Shown here one piece after another: positions 32,733 through 41,769 of a DNA stretch of 64,000 bases (its first letter is position 1; the number at the start of each line of letters is the position of its first letter). The notes under the pieces are model-generated. The model had not been told where the DNA came from. It ran no database searches and was given only the letters and a program-made list of their open reading frames with translations. The stretch spans positions 620,001 through 684,000 of the forward strand of contig NZ_JAEKMH010000002.1 in assembly GCF_016411825.1 (NCBI RefSeq), written 5' to 3'. The DNA comes from Devosia sediminis. Lineage in GTDB: Bacteria; Pseudomonadota; Alphaproteobacteria; Rhizobiales; Devosiaceae. The position numbers were made by a program, and so were the translations under genes.

Positions 32733-35153
32733 TTGGGGCCGTCCCTTGACGCAGGTATAGGTCTTGCCGCGCTGGCGCCGTTTCTGGCCGCCATGCTGGC
32801 GCCTTTCATCCATCGCCTGGCCGGAGGCTTTGCCGGCTGGATCCTGGCCCTGGTGCCGGCGAGCATTTTCGTCCTACTGCTCGGATATGTCCCCACGGTG
32901 GTGGGCGGCGAAGTCATTGCCAGCGCCATCCCGTGGGTCCCGGCCTATGGCATCAACCTGTCTTTCCTGGTCGATGGGCTCAGCCTCATCTTCGCCTTGA
33001 CCATTTCGGGCGTCGGCACGCTCATCATGCTCTATTCCGGCGCCTATCTCGCCGGGCATCCGCAGCAGGGCCGATTCCTCGCTTTCATGCTCGCCTTCAT
33101 GGGGGCCATGCTCGGCCTGGTGCTGGCGGACAGCCTCGTCGTGCTGTTCGTGTTCTGGGAACTGACTTCGGTCACCTCCTTCCTGCTGATCGGGTTCGAC
33201 CACACGCGGCAGGCGGCTCGGCGCGGGGCGATCCAGGCGTTGGTGATCACCAATATCGGCGGCATGTTCCTGCTGGCCGGCGCCATTCTCGTGCAGCAGT
33301 TGAGCGGCAGCTGGGAGATGAGCGCGGCGCGGGCCATGGGCGATGTGCTGCGCGAGAGCGGATTGTACCTGGTCGTGCTGATCTGCTTCCTTGGTGCCGC
33401 CTTCACCAAGTCGGCGCAGTTTCCGCTCCATTTCTGGCTGCCCAATGCCATGGAAGCGCCGACCCCAGTCTCGGCTTTCCTCCATTCGGCGACCATGGTG
33501 CAGGCGGGGGTCTACCTCCTCGCGCGCATGACCCCGTCGCTGGGGGGCACCGAAATCTGGACCAATGTGCTGGTCCTCTTCGGCGGCGTGACGCTGATCT
33601 GGGGTGCCCTCGGGGCGCTGAAGCAGACCGACCTCAAGCAGATCCTGGCGCAGACCACCATCGCCTCACTGGGTCTGCTGGTGCTGCTGATCGGGCTGGG
33701 AAGCGATGCCGCCATCGCGGCGATGGTGCTCTATTTCGTCGCCCATGCCTTCTACAAGGCGGGCCTCTTCATGGTCGCGGGGGCAATCGACCACGAGGCG
33801 GGCACGCGCGAAATCACCGTGCTGGGGGGCCTTGCGGACAAGATGCCGGTGACCTTTATCGGCGCCGCGCTGGCCGCTCTGTCGATGATCGGCCTACCGC
33901 TGACGGTTGGCTATTTCGCCAAGGAAGAAATGTATCTCGCCCTCTTCGGCGGCGAGTGGACCGCCTGGCTGGTGCTGGCCATCCTGGTAGCCGGCAATGC
34001 CATGCTGGCGGGCGTCGCCCTCATGGTGATGATCCGGCCCTTCCTCGGCGAAGCGAGGCCAACGCCCAAGAGCCCGCATGAGGCGCCAATCGCCATGCTG
34101 GCGGGCCCGATCCTCCTGGGTGCGGCCGGTGTGGTCGCGGGTATCCTGCCGGACTGGCTGGGGCACGATGTGCTTGTGCCGGGGGCTGGGGCGATCCTCG
34201 GGCGCGGGGTGGAAAGCCACCTGACTTTGGCCCTCGACCTTACTTCCCCGCTGCTCTGGCTTTCGGCGCTGACCTGGGCCCTGGCTATCCTCGTCTACCG
34301 GCAGGTCGACGCCATCCGCACGGTGCTGCGGCGCTTCGATACGGCTTTGGGCTGGACGGCCGACACCGTGTTCGATGCCGTCATGTTCGGGCTCATTCGC
34401 TTCTCGGGCGCCGTGACCCGTTTCCTTCACCACGGGCAGCTCGAATTCTATCTCGTCCTCGTGTTTGCGGCGCTTGCGCTGGCGCTGTTCGGGCCGATGC
34501 TAGCCTGGGGTGGGCTCGACTGGATCATGCCGACGGCCGAACTGGGCGATTGGAGCCAGCGCTTCAGCCTGCCGGCGCTCCAGTTCTACGAGTGGGGCAT
34601 CATTGCGCTCGCGGTGCTCGGGCTGATTGCCGTGCTCGTCGCGCCGACGCGATTGGTGGCCATCTTGTCGCTGGGTGTGCAAGGAACGGCCGTAGCGTTG
34701 ATCTTCCTGATGTTCGGGGCGCCGGACCTCGCCTTCACCCAGCTCATGGTGGAAATCCTCTCCGTCGTCATCCTGACCTTCGTGATGACGCGCCTGCGCC
34801 TCGACCAGCGCGACCACCGGCGCTTCGAGGATTGGGCCCGGGACGGGACGCTGGCGATCATCTGCGGCCTTGGCGTCAGCCTGATGCTGATGCTGGTGCT
34901 GAACGGGACCCTCGACACGCGCCTTTCCGAATTCTTCACCGCCACGAGCGTGCCGATCGCGCATGGGCACAACATCGTCAACGTCATCCTGGTCGACTAT
35001 CGCGGCTTCGATACTTTGGGTGAGATTGCCGTGGTGATGGGCGCCGGCATGGCCGTCGTTACGCTGCTGCGCCGGCCCAAAAAGCCGCCCATGCCCGTCG
35101 CGCCCCCGGCGCCGCCGGTGCGCGTGCGCAGGCCCAGGAAGGTCGCGTCATGA
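32733..35153 (+). CDS. mrpA: Na+/H+ antiporter subunit A (MrpA), fused A/MbhDE type
   Basis: The roughly 806-residue membrane protein is the largest subunit of the Mrp antiporter, related to NuoL. It has the proton-path glutamate helix FVFWELTSVTSFLLIGF, the lysine/proline helix FPLHFWLPNAMEAPTPVSAFLHSATMVQAG, and a C-terminal MbhD/MbhE-like part (LMFGAPDLAFTQLMVEILSVVILTFVMTRL). The start is uncertain; TTG 32733 was chosen since AGAGAGGAG lies 8 bases upstream, with GTG 32724 and TTG 32697 as alternatives. It heads the seven-gene operon mrpABCDEFG, which exports Na+ (or K+) for protons and helps in salt and alkaline stress. Confidence 0.93.
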   Translation: MGPSLDAGIGLAALAPFLAAMLAPFIHRLAGGFAGWILALVPASIFVLLLGYVPTVVGGEVIASAIPWVPAYGINLSFLVDGLSLIFALTISGVGTLIMLYSGAYLAGHPQQGRFLAFMLAFMGAMLGLVLADSLVVLFVFWELTSVTSFLLIGFDHTRQAARRGAIQALVITNIGGMFLLAGAILVQQLSGSWEMSAARAMGDVLRESGLYLVVLICFLGAAFTKSAQFPLHFWLPNAMEAPTPVSAFLHSATMVQAGVYLLARMTPSLGGTEIWTNVLVLFGGVTLIWGALGALKQTDLKQILAQTTIASLGLLVLLIGLGSDAAIAAMVLYFVAHAFYKAGLFMVAGAIDHEAGTREITVLGGLADKMPVTFIGAALAALSMIGLPLTVGYFAKEEMYLALFGGEWTAWLVLAILVAGNAMLAGVALMVMIRPFLGEARPTPKSPHEAPIAMLAGPILLGAAGVVAGILPDWLGHDVLVPGAGAILGRGVESHLTLALDLTSPLLWLSALTWALAILVYRQVDAIRTVLRRFDTALGWTADTVFDAVMFGLIRFSGAVTRFLHHGQLEFYLVLVFAALALALFGPMLAWGGLDWIMPTAELGDWSQRFSLPALQFYEWGIIALAVLGLIAVLVAPTRLVAILSLGVQGTAVALIFLMFGAPDLAFTQLMVEILSVVILTFVMTRLRLDQRDHRRFEDWARDGTLAIICGLGVSLMLMLVLNGTLDTRLSEFFTATSVPIAHGHNIVNVILVDYRGFDTLGEIAVVMGAGMAVVTLLRRPKKPPMPVAPPAPPVRVRRPRKVAS

Positions 35154-35575
35154 ACACGGTGATCTTCCGCACCCTAGCGCCGCTGATCGTCGCCATCATG
35201 CTGGTCTTCTCGATCTATGTCTGCCTGCGCGGCCATAACGAGCCGGGTGGCGGCTTCATCGGTGGGCTGATCGCCGCGGCGGCCATCGGCGTGTTCGGCA
35301 TGGCCGAGGGCGTCGACAAGGTCCGTCGCGCATTGCGCGCCGATCCCCTGGCGATTGCCGGCTCCGGCCTTCTGCTGGCCGGGTTCTCGGGGCTGCTGAG
35401 CCTGTTCACGCAATCTCCCTTCATGACCAGCATCTGGCTCTATGTGCCATTGGGGGAGAGCGAGGTTCCGCTGTCGACGCCGCTCTTCTTCGACCTCGGC
35501 GTCTATCTCGTGGTCTTCGGTACGCTATCGGCCATCGCCCTCTCGCTCGAGAGCGACCGCGAGGAGGATCTCTGA
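35150..35575 (+). CDS. mrpB: Na+/H+ antiporter subunit B (MrpB)
   Basis: The 141-residue protein has about four membrane helices and the MnhB family motif LRGHNEPGGGFIGGLI. It overlaps mrpA by 4 bp (ATGA) and mrpC by 1 bp. Confidence 0.92.
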   Translation: MNTVIFRTLAPLIVAIMLVFSIYVCLRGHNEPGGGFIGGLIAAAAIGVFGMAEGVDKVRRALRADPLAIAGSGLLLAGFSGLLSLFTQSPFMTSIWLYVPLGESEVPLSTPLFFDLGVYLVVFGTLSAIALSLESDREEDL

Positions 35576-35952
35576 TGGACTATGTTCTGGCAGCCCTGGT
35601 TGGCCTCTTCATCGCCATTGGTGTCTACCTGCTGCTGTCGCGCTCGGTCATCCGCATGCTGATCGGCATGACCATTTTCGGCAATGGCGTGAACCTGCTT
35701 ATTTTCACGGCCGGACGCGTGACGCAGGAAATCGCGCCCATCGTGCCGGCCGGACTGGACACACCCGATGGTCCGATCGCCAATCCGCTGCCGCAGGCGC
35801 TGATCCTGACGGCCATCGTCATCGGCTTTTCGATGTTTGCCTTCCTTCTGGTCCTGGCGTTCCGCGCTTATCAGAGCCTAGACGCCGACAATACAGACAC
35901 CATGCGCCTGGCCGAGCCCGAAGGCTCGCCGCGGCCGCCGCTGAGCTACTGA
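35575..35952 (+). CDS. mrpC: Na+/H+ antiporter subunit C (MrpC)
   Basis: The 125-residue NuoK-like protein has three helices. Family features are IRMLIGMTIFGNGVNLLIF and DPLPQALILTAIVIGFS-type sequence (here NPLPQALILTAIVIGFSMFAF). It sits in operon order after mrpB. Confidence 0.92.
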   Translation: MDYVLAALVGLFIAIGVYLLLSRSVIRMLIGMTIFGNGVNLLIFTAGRVTQEIAPIVPAGLDTPDGPIANPLPQALILTAIVIGFSMFAFLLVLAFRAYQSLDADNTDTMRLAEPEGSPRPPLSY

Positions 35953-35955
35953 GCC

Positions 35956-37551
35956 ATGGAGGCAACTTCCACAGTGACCGACCTGTCGCAGGCCATGCTC
36001 GACTCGATGACCCAGGTGGCCGATTGGGTCATCGTCCTGCCCATCGTGCTGGCGCTGATGGGTGCGGCGGCCCTGCTGACCTTCCGGCGCAGCAATGGCG
36101 TGCCGTTGGTCGGCGCCATCATCGTCGTGCTCGGCATCATTGCCTGCGAAATCGTCCTGCTGCTCGATGTCATCGTCAACGGTCCGGCCAGCATGACCAT
36201 CGGCAAATGGCTGCCGCCCTTCGGCATCAGCCTGACGGCCGACCTTTTCGGCGCGGCCTTTGCGCTTGCCGCGTCTGTAGTGACACTGTTCGTGCTGATC
36301 TATGCCGAAATCGACCGCGCCGGTGCCGATCGCAACGACGCGTTCCACGCCATGGTGCTGCTGCTGCTGGCCGGTGTTACAGGGGCCTTCCTCACCGGCG
36401 ACCTCTTCAACCTCTATGTCTGGTTCGAAGTGATGCTGATCGCCTCGTTCGGGCTGATCGTGCAGGGTGGACGGCCGGTGCAGATCGACGGCGCCATCAA
36501 GTATGGCTTCCTCAATTTTCTCGCCACGACGCTGTTCCTGCTGTCCCTTGGGCTGCTTTACGGCCTGCTCGGTACGCTCAACATGGCCGACATCATGCGC
36601 GCCGCGCCCCTGGCCAACCCGACGGCCATGGCCGGTGTCGCGGCCTTGCTGCTGCTCGCCTTCGGGATGAAGGCCGCGGCCTTTCCGGTCAACGCCTGGC
36701 TGCCGGCCTCCTATCATACCCCGCCGGCGGCGGTGTCGGCCTTGTTCGCGGGCCTGCTGACCAAGGTGGGCGCCTATGCACTTTTGCGGGCGCTGGTCGC
36801 CCTTCTCCCGGCGAGCCGTGACCTGCTCGAGCCGGCCCTGGCGGTGATCGCCATGGCGACGCTGGTCATCGCCCCGCTGGGTGCCATTGCGGAAACAAAC
36901 CTCCGGCGTTCCATTGGCTTCCTGGTGATCGGCGGCATCGGTGCGGTCATGGCCGGGCTCGCCACCCCATCGCTCAACGGCATTGCGGGCGCGGGTCTCT
37001 ATATCTTCCACGCCATTCTGACCATGACGGCGCTCTACATGGTGGCCGGGCTGATCGAGAAACGGACCGGCTTTACCGACACGCGAATGATGGGCGGGCT
37101 TTATGCCGCCAGTGCGCCGATCTCGATCGTGTTCCTGGTGCTGATCCTCGCTGCCGCCGGCGTGCCGCCCTTCCTCGGTTTCTGGCCCAAGCTGCTGCTG
37201 CTCGAGGCCGGGCTGGCGGATGGTGCCGCCGGCTGGATGGGGACGGCCATTGTCGTCGCCCTGCTGATCAACGCCGTGCTGACGCTGATCGCCGGCACGC
37301 GTCTCTGGGCCCATATGTTCTGGCGGGCCGGGCCCATCGGGGAAGGGACCGGGCACATTGCCGCGACCCTCGTGGCGCTTGACGGGCGCGGGCGGTTGGC
37401 CTTCACCGTGACTGCGGCGCTGGTCGTCGGCATCGTGGCCATCGGGCTCTGGCCGGGCCCGCTCATGGATGGCATTGCCGTCGGCGCGGCCGACATTGCC
37501 GACCCGGCGCGCTACGTCGCCGCGACCGGGCTGGCGGGAGGTTCGCCATGA
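35956..37551 (+). CDS. mrpD: Na+/H+ antiporter subunit D (MrpD)
   Basis: The 531-residue NuoN/L-like proton-channel subunit has the conserved glutamate helix LFNLYVWFEVMLIASFGL and the lysine-proline helix FPVNAWLPASYHTPPAAVSALFAGLLTKVGAYALLR. ATG 35956 is 3 bp behind mrpC. GTG 35974 is an alternative because GGAGG lies 10 bases before it. It overlaps mrpE by 4 bp. Confidence 0.93.
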   Translation: MEATSTVTDLSQAMLDSMTQVADWVIVLPIVLALMGAAALLTFRRSNGVPLVGAIIVVLGIIACEIVLLLDVIVNGPASMTIGKWLPPFGISLTADLFGAAFALAASVVTLFVLIYAEIDRAGADRNDAFHAMVLLLLAGVTGAFLTGDLFNLYVWFEVMLIASFGLIVQGGRPVQIDGAIKYGFLNFLATTLFLLSLGLLYGLLGTLNMADIMRAAPLANPTAMAGVAALLLLAFGMKAAAFPVNAWLPASYHTPPAAVSALFAGLLTKVGAYALLRALVALLPASRDLLEPALAVIAMATLVIAPLGAIAETNLRRSIGFLVIGGIGAVMAGLATPSLNGIAGAGLYIFHAILTMTALYMVAGLIEKRTGFTDTRMMGGLYAASAPISIVFLVLILAAAGVPPFLGFWPKLLLLEAGLADGAAGWMGTAIVVALLINAVLTLIAGTRLWAHMFWRAGPIGEGTGHIAATLVALDGRGRLAFTVTAALVVGIVAIGLWPGPLMDGIAVGAADIADPARYVAATGLAGGSP

Positions 37552-38027
37552 ATCCGGTTTTTCTGATCATCGTGCTGGCCCTGATCTGGGCCGCCATTTC
37601 GGGCAATTTCTCCGGCCTCAATCTGCTGCTGGGCGCGCTGATCGGCGGCGTTGCGATCTGGCTGCTGCGAGACGCCTGGGCAGGGCCGCGGTCGACGCGC
37701 AAGATTCGGCGCGTCCTTTCCCTGGCGGCCCTGTTTTTGTACGAGCTTATGGCAAGCGCCGTCCGCGTCGCCATCGTCGTCATGCGGCCGGACCTCAAGT
37801 CGGCTTTGCGCCCTGCCATTATCGCGGTGCCGATCGCGCTCAAGTCGGACGCCGAGGTCACGCTCCTGGCCAACCTCATCACCCTCACGCCCGGCACGCT
37901 TACGGTCGATGTCTCCGCTGATCGCAGCGTGCTTTATGTGCATGTGCTGGACATGGGCGACCGTGAGGCCGTGATCTCCGACATCGCCAACGGTTTCGAG
38001 AAAAAGGTCAGGGAGGTCTTCGAATGA
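37548..38027 (+). CDS. mrpE: Na+/H+ antiporter subunit E (MrpE)
   Basis: The 159-residue MnhE-family protein has two N-terminal membrane segments and the conserved ELMASAVRVAIVVMRP, TLLANLITLTPGTLTVDVSADRSVLYVHVLD region. Overlaps both neighbours by 4 bp. Confidence 0.92.
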   Translation: MNPVFLIIVLALIWAAISGNFSGLNLLLGALIGGVAIWLLRDAWAGPRSTRKIRRVLSLAALFLYELMASAVRVAIVVMRPDLKSALRPAIIAVPIALKSDAEVTLLANLITLTPGTLTVDVSADRSVLYVHVLDMGDREAVISDIANGFEKKVREVFE

Positions 38028-38320
38028 CCGCCGAACTCTTCATCGACTGGGCCACTCTGATCGCCCTGGTGCTGCTCGGCCTGGCACTCGTGGCATCCAT
38101 GGTGCGCATCGTCATTGGCCCGAGCCTCTCGGACCGGGTGCTGGCTCTCGATCTGCTGACGGTGGTGGCCATGGGCTTTATCGGTGCCATCGCGGTGCGG
38201 ACCGGGCTCTGGCTGTATTTGGATATCGCCATTGCGCTGGCCCTGCTGGGTTTCCTCGCGACGGTCGCGCTGGCGCGCTATGTGCTGCTGCGAGGCCATG
38301 CCGATGGGGAGGTGGGCTGA
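38024..38320 (+). CDS. mrpF: Na+/H+ antiporter subunit F (MrpF)
   Basis: The 98-residue three-helix protein has the family motif RIVIGPSLSDRVLALDLLTVVAMG and a helix ending LWLYLDIAIALALLGFLATVALARY. Shares one base with mrpG (TGATG). Confidence 0.92.
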   Translation: MTAELFIDWATLIALVLLGLALVASMVRIVIGPSLSDRVLALDLLTVVAMGFIGAIAVRTGLWLYLDIAIALALLGFLATVALARYVLLRGHADGEVG

Positions 38321-38676
38321 TGCTGACGGGCCTCGAATTGTATCTTGGAGGCGTGGTGCTGGTGCTGGGCGCCGCTTTCACGCTGCTGGCGGCTATCGGC
38401 GTCGTCCGTCTGCCTGACCTCTACACCCGCATGCATGCCGCGTCCAAGGCGGGTGCGGTGGGCGGCGGGCTGATTCTCGTCGCCGTAGCGGTGGTAAGCC
38501 AAGATGCCGCAGTCGCGACTCGAGCGATTATTGGCGTGGCATTTCTGTTGCTGACCACACCTGTTTCTGCACATCTATTGGCGCGGGCCAGTTATCTGTC
38601 CCGCTACAAGCCCGGCAGTCAAACTTTAATTGATGAACTCGCATCAAAGAACGGACAAAATCCTGCCACAGAGTGA
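38320..38676 (+). CDS. mrpG: Na+/H+ antiporter subunit G (MrpG)
   Basis: The 118-residue three-helix protein has the family signature IGVVRLPDLYTRMHAASKAGAVG and LLTTPVSAHLLARASY. It is the last gene of the operon. I see no clear terminator before mucR. The 122-bp gap behind it holds GTTGCGTG and CACGCAAC 22 bp apart, possibly part of the mucR promoter. Confidence 0.92.
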   Translation: MLTGLELYLGGVVLVLGAAFTLLAAIGVVRLPDLYTRMHAASKAGAVGGGLILVAVAVVSQDAAVATRAIIGVAFLLLTTPVSAHLLARASYLSRYKPGSQTLIDELASKNGQNPATE

Positions 38677-38798
38677 TTGCCTCCGCTGCATGTTGAGCTG
38701 CGGTGTCGGGGTTGCGTGCACCAATAAACGATCCTAATAACACGCAACGGCCACAACGGCCCCTGTTGCGGCCCAATAATAAAATGGAAGGTTGAAAA

Positions 38799-39221
38799 AT
38801 GAACGACGATACCGGCGCGTTCGTAACTGCTGAGTCCGATCTTATCGAACTGAGCACCGAGATTGTCTCTGCTTACGTGAGCCACAATGCCGTCAGCCCG
38901 GGCGACCTGCCCAAGCTGATCGCCGAAGTGCATGGCGCGCTGCGTGCCCTGCAGACCAATGAAGTGCCCGCGCCCGTCGAAGAGCTGAAGCCCGCCGTGC
39001 CCGTGAAGAAGTCGGTGGCGAACGACTACATCATCTGTCTCGAAGACGGAAAGAAGTTCAAGTCGCTCAAGCGTCACCTGCGCACGCACTACAACCTGTC
39101 CCCCGAGGAATACCGCGAGAAGTGGGGCCTGCCGGCCGACTACCCGATGGTGGCCCCGAGCTACTCAGCCACGCGCTCCAAGCTGGCCAAGGACAATGGC
39201 CTGGGCCGTAAGGCCGACTAG
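38799..39221 (+). CDS. mucR: MucR/Ros-family zinc-finger transcriptional regulator
   Basis: The 140-residue regulator has the prokaryotic zinc-finger core CLEDGKKFKSLKRHLRTHY (about residues 80-98), then LSPEEYREKWGLPADYPM. The second zinc ligand that is Cys in Ros is Asp here (C-L-E-D), as in several MucR homologues, with both histidines present. Family members act as global repressors or nucleoid-structuring proteins controlling surface polysaccharide and motility and usually repress themselves. GGAAGG precedes ATG 38799. An intrinsic terminator follows. Confidence 0.93.
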   Translation: MNDDTGAFVTAESDLIELSTEIVSAYVSHNAVSPGDLPKLIAEVHGALRALQTNEVPAPVEELKPAVPVKKSVANDYIICLEDGKKFKSLKRHLRTHYNLSPEEYREKWGLPADYPMVAPSYSATRSKLAKDNGLGRKAD

Positions 39222-39245
39222 CCTCCATCGCCGAGCGATACCGCA

Positions 39246-39274
39246 ATGGCCGCCCCCGGGCGGCCATTTTTGTT
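39246..39274 (+). terminator. Intrinsic terminator behind mucR
   Basis: ATGGCCGCCC-CC-GGGCGGCCAT is a perfect 10-bp stem followed by TTTTTGTT, 25 bp after the mucR stop. Confidence 0.92.
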
Positions 39275-39326
39275 GATCGCTGCTTATGCGCGAACACACT
39301 TATCCCCGTCGCTAGCTTTCCACCGA

Positions 39327-39348
39327 AAATAGGAATATCATCCTATTT
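39327..39348. promoter_or_regulatory. Palindromic operator candidate before the DnaA-domain gene
   Basis: AAATAGGA-ATATCA-TCCTATTT is a perfect 8-bp inverted repeat with a 6-bp spacer, 15 bp before ATG 39364. A TTATCCCC sequence resembling a DnaA box lies about 28 bp further upstream. Likely an autoregulatory or promoter element. Confidence 0.5.
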
Positions 39349-39363
39349 GAGGTGGAGAGTTCC

Positions 39364-39717
39364 ATGCATATGAAGTGCCAAAGGGTCCTCGAACCGGCGC
39401 ACACGGCGGTCTTCCGGCCTACTACTGGCGACATTCATCGTGTCGTCGCTATGGTGTCGAGGCACAGTAAAGTACCACAGCCGTTGATTTTCAGCCGCTC
39501 GCGCTGCCGTATCGGTACGGCGCGGGCCCGCCAGCTCGCCATGTATCTTTCCCACGTCATCCTGGGCGAAACGCTGACCGCTATCGGCATCGCGTTTGGG
39601 CGCGATAGGACAACAGTCTCCTATGCCTGTGCTTTGATCGAGGACATGCGCGACGATCCGGACTTCGACGCGGAAGTGAGCGCCATCGAACTGGCGCTGC
39701 AGGGGGCGGGAGACTGA
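39364..39717 (+). CDS. Small DnaA domain IV-like DNA-binding protein
   Basis: The 117-residue protein consists mostly of a domain like the C-terminal DNA-binding domain of the replication initiator DnaA (about residues 45-110): SRSRCRIGTARARQLAMYLSHVI, then GIAFGRDRTTVSYACALIED, where DnaA has GRDHTTV. There is no AAA+ ATPase. ATG 39364 was chosen because GGTGGAG lies 6 bases upstream. Such stand-alone domains occur in Hyphomicrobiales; role not established, possibly competing with DnaA for its boxes. The next gene (DUF6456) is 2 bp downstream. Confidence 0.85.
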   Translation: MHMKCQRVLEPAHTAVFRPTTGDIHRVVAMVSRHSKVPQPLIFSRSRCRIGTARARQLAMYLSHVILGETLTAIGIAFGRDRTTVSYACALIEDMRDDPDFDAEVSAIELALQGAGD

Positions 39718-39719
39718 CC

Positions 39720-40190
39720 ATGGCGACGCCGTTGCCAGATGCCGTACGCCGCCTCGATGGCTTCCTGGCGCCCCACCACATCGAGGCCGCTAGCCGGCTC
39801 CTGAACCTTTTCGAACGCGCGAGCCTGCGTCAGCGCGTTACCATGAGCTACGATCCGGGGCGGGTGGGCGCGGCGCGCGGCAACGCGCAGGGCGAGCTTG
39901 CCGACAGCGCGGCGGACGCCCGCCGGCGCCTAGCGGGCCTCGCGAGTCGGCTTCCCGCCGACTGTTGGGGTCTATTGGCCGATATCTGCCTCTACGACAA
40001 AGGCCTGCAGCAGATCGAAGCCGAACGGGGTTGGCCGCGCCGAGCCGCCAAGCTGGTTCTGCGCATCGGCCTCGAGCAGAGCGCGATGCTCTTCGGGCTC
40101 GCTCCGGCGGCCGCCGGACGGGAGCGGGGTGCGGTGCAATCGTGGTTGCCCGAGCGCGTCCCGATGTTTGCAGCGACCGAGCAAAATTAA
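39720..40190 (+). CDS. DUF6456-domain protein
   Basis: The 156-residue protein matches the alphaproteobacterial DUF6456 region: APHHIEAASRLLNLFERA, RVTMSYDPGRVG, and LLADICLYDKGLQQIEAERGWPRRAAKLVLRIGL. The last segment looks like a helix-turn-helix, so DNA binding is likely. It is cotranscribed with the DnaA-domain protein 2 bp upstream, suggesting joint function. Confidence 0.78.
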   Translation: MATPLPDAVRRLDGFLAPHHIEAASRLLNLFERASLRQRVTMSYDPGRVGAARGNAQGELADSAADARRRLAGLASRLPADCWGLLADICLYDKGLQQIEAERGWPRRAAKLVLRIGLEQSAMLFGLAPAAAGRERGAVQSWLPERVPMFAATEQN

Positions 40191-40264
40191 CGATGTCGGC
40201 ATTGGTAATGAACAGGCGCCGCGCTTCGGTGTTATGGAGACGTCCTAAGTTCCATGGTGCGGCC

Positions 40265-41293
40265 ATGTCGTCCAAGATCAACGCCATCCAATCGCTCAGG
40301 GCCGGTGCCGCCATCCTGGTGCTGGTTTCGCACGCCCTGCTTTACCCACTGGTCGAGCAGTCACTGGCCTTTGGCCGACTGGGATGGCTGGGCGTTATCC
40401 TGTTCTTCGTGGTGTCTGGTTTCATCATGGTCGCGGTGACCGGCGAGGGGCGGTTCGAGGCGCGTAGTTTCCTCAGGCGCCGGCTGCTGCGGGTGGTGCC
40501 GCTCTACTGGGCCTTCACCCTGCTTGCGGCGCTGCTGGCGCTGCTGCTGCCGCACGTCTTCAAGACGACGGTATTCGACGGCCAGCAATTGCTGCTGTCG
40601 CTGGCTTTCATTCCCTTCTACAACCCGGCCAGCCACGGCCTGCACCCGCTCTACAAGCTGGGCTGGACGCTGAACTACGAGATGTTCTTCTATGTCAGCT
40701 TCGCACTGCTGGCCGTGCTCACGGCCCGCCGTCGCGTCATGGTACTGACATTGGCCTATTCGGCGCTCAGCCTTGCGGGGCTGCTGCTGCATCCCGAAAG
40801 CCCGATCCCGGCCTTTTACACAAGCTTCATGCCGCTGGCCTTCGTGGCGGGCGCCTGGCTGGGACTGGCCCATATCGAGGGACGGCTGCAGCGCCTCGCG
40901 ACTTGGCCGGTGCTGCTGCTCGCCACCATCGGACTGGCGGGGCTCATCGAAGGCTTCTGGCTCGATCGCGGCGTTGTCGAGGACGCCAGCGCTTTCCTGG
41001 GGTTCCTCGCCTTTGCCTGCGCCGCAGTGGCCCTGTTCGTGGGGCTGGAACATCGCCTGCCGCGGGTTCGCCTGCTCGAGCAACTGGGTGACGCCTCGTA
41101 TTCGATCTACCTTGTCCACATCTTCGCAGTGGGCGCCGTGGCCGGCGTGTTGCTCCGGCTGGTCGATGACGGCAACGGACTCGTGGTCGGCGGGGCAGTC
41201 GCCCTGGCAATTGCCGGCGGCCTCGTCCTGGGCTGGATGCTCTATACGCTGGTGGAAAAGCCGCTGATGTCGCGACTGCGGCGCTTCGCTTAA
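40265..41293 (+). CDS. Acyltransferase 3 family membrane protein
   Basis: The 342-residue integral membrane O-acyltransferase (OafA/ExoZ-like) has about ten helices. It opens INAIQSLRAGAAILVLVSHALL with the conserved histidine and has FFVVSGFIM, RRLLRVVPLYW and WTLNYEMFFYVSFALL. Such enzymes transfer acetyl or similar groups to extracellular polysaccharide or lipid. The start is uncertain since no good ribosome binding site precedes ATG 40265; ATG 40193 and ATG 40208 are alternatives. Its end overlaps the convergent sufE end by 4 bp. Confidence 0.88.
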   Translation: MSSKINAIQSLRAGAAILVLVSHALLYPLVEQSLAFGRLGWLGVILFFVVSGFIMVAVTGEGRFEARSFLRRRLLRVVPLYWAFTLLAALLALLLPHVFKTTVFDGQQLLLSLAFIPFYNPASHGLHPLYKLGWTLNYEMFFYVSFALLAVLTARRRVMVLTLAYSALSLAGLLLHPESPIPAFYTSFMPLAFVAGAWLGLAHIEGRLQRLATWPVLLLATIGLAGLIEGFWLDRGVVEDASAFLGFLAFACAAVALFVGLEHRLPRVRLLEQLGDASYSIYLVHIFAVGAVAGVLLRLVDDGNGLVVGGAVALAIAGGLVLGWMLYTLVEKPLMSRLRRFA

Positions 41294-41718
41294 GCCAAGG
41301 CCGCCCGCGCCTCGTTACGGATGCGGTTGACCATGGCCACCAGGCCATTGGAGCGCTGCATGCCCAGATGCTCGCTGAGGCCGAGCTTGCGGAACCACTC
41401 TATGGCATCGGTCTCGGCGATCTCGGCAGCGGGACGGCCGGAATAAAGCGCGATCAGCACCGCCACCAGCCCTTTGGTGATGATGGCGTCGGATTGGCCA
41501 CGGAAGGTCAGCACGGCGGGCCCGGCCGAGCGGTCGACACCCGATACCAGCCAGACATTGGACACGCAGCCCCGGACCTTGTTGTCGTCGGTCTTGTCGG
41601 CGTCGGCCATGGGTGGCAGCGCCTGGCCGAGCTCGATGAGGTAATTCAGGCGGTCCTCCCAATCATCCAGATAGGAAAGGTTGTCGGCAATGTCCTGGAA
41701 GGGCTGGTTCTGGCTCAT
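41290..41718 (-). CDS. sufE: Cysteine desulfurase sulfur acceptor SufE
   Basis: The 142-residue SufE accepts sulfane sulfur from SufS for iron-sulfur cluster assembly. The acceptor cysteine is in KVRGCVSNVWLV (about residue 51), with LVAVLIALYSGR further on. It is a stand-alone copy here, with no other suf genes in the window. It may supply the many Fe-S enzymes of the nitrate cluster, which is inference. Confidence 0.92.
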   Translation of the reverse strand: MSQNQPFQDIADNLSYLDDWEDRLNYLIELGQALPPMADADKTDDNKVRGCVSNVWLVSGVDRSAGPAVLTFRGQSDAIITKGLVAVLIALYSGRPAAEIAETDAIEWFRKLGLSEHLGMQRSNGLVAMVNRIRNEARAALA

Positions 41719-41769
41719 GCGCCCTATCTAGGAGATCGGCGGCGGCATTGCCAGTACCCGGTGTGGCGC

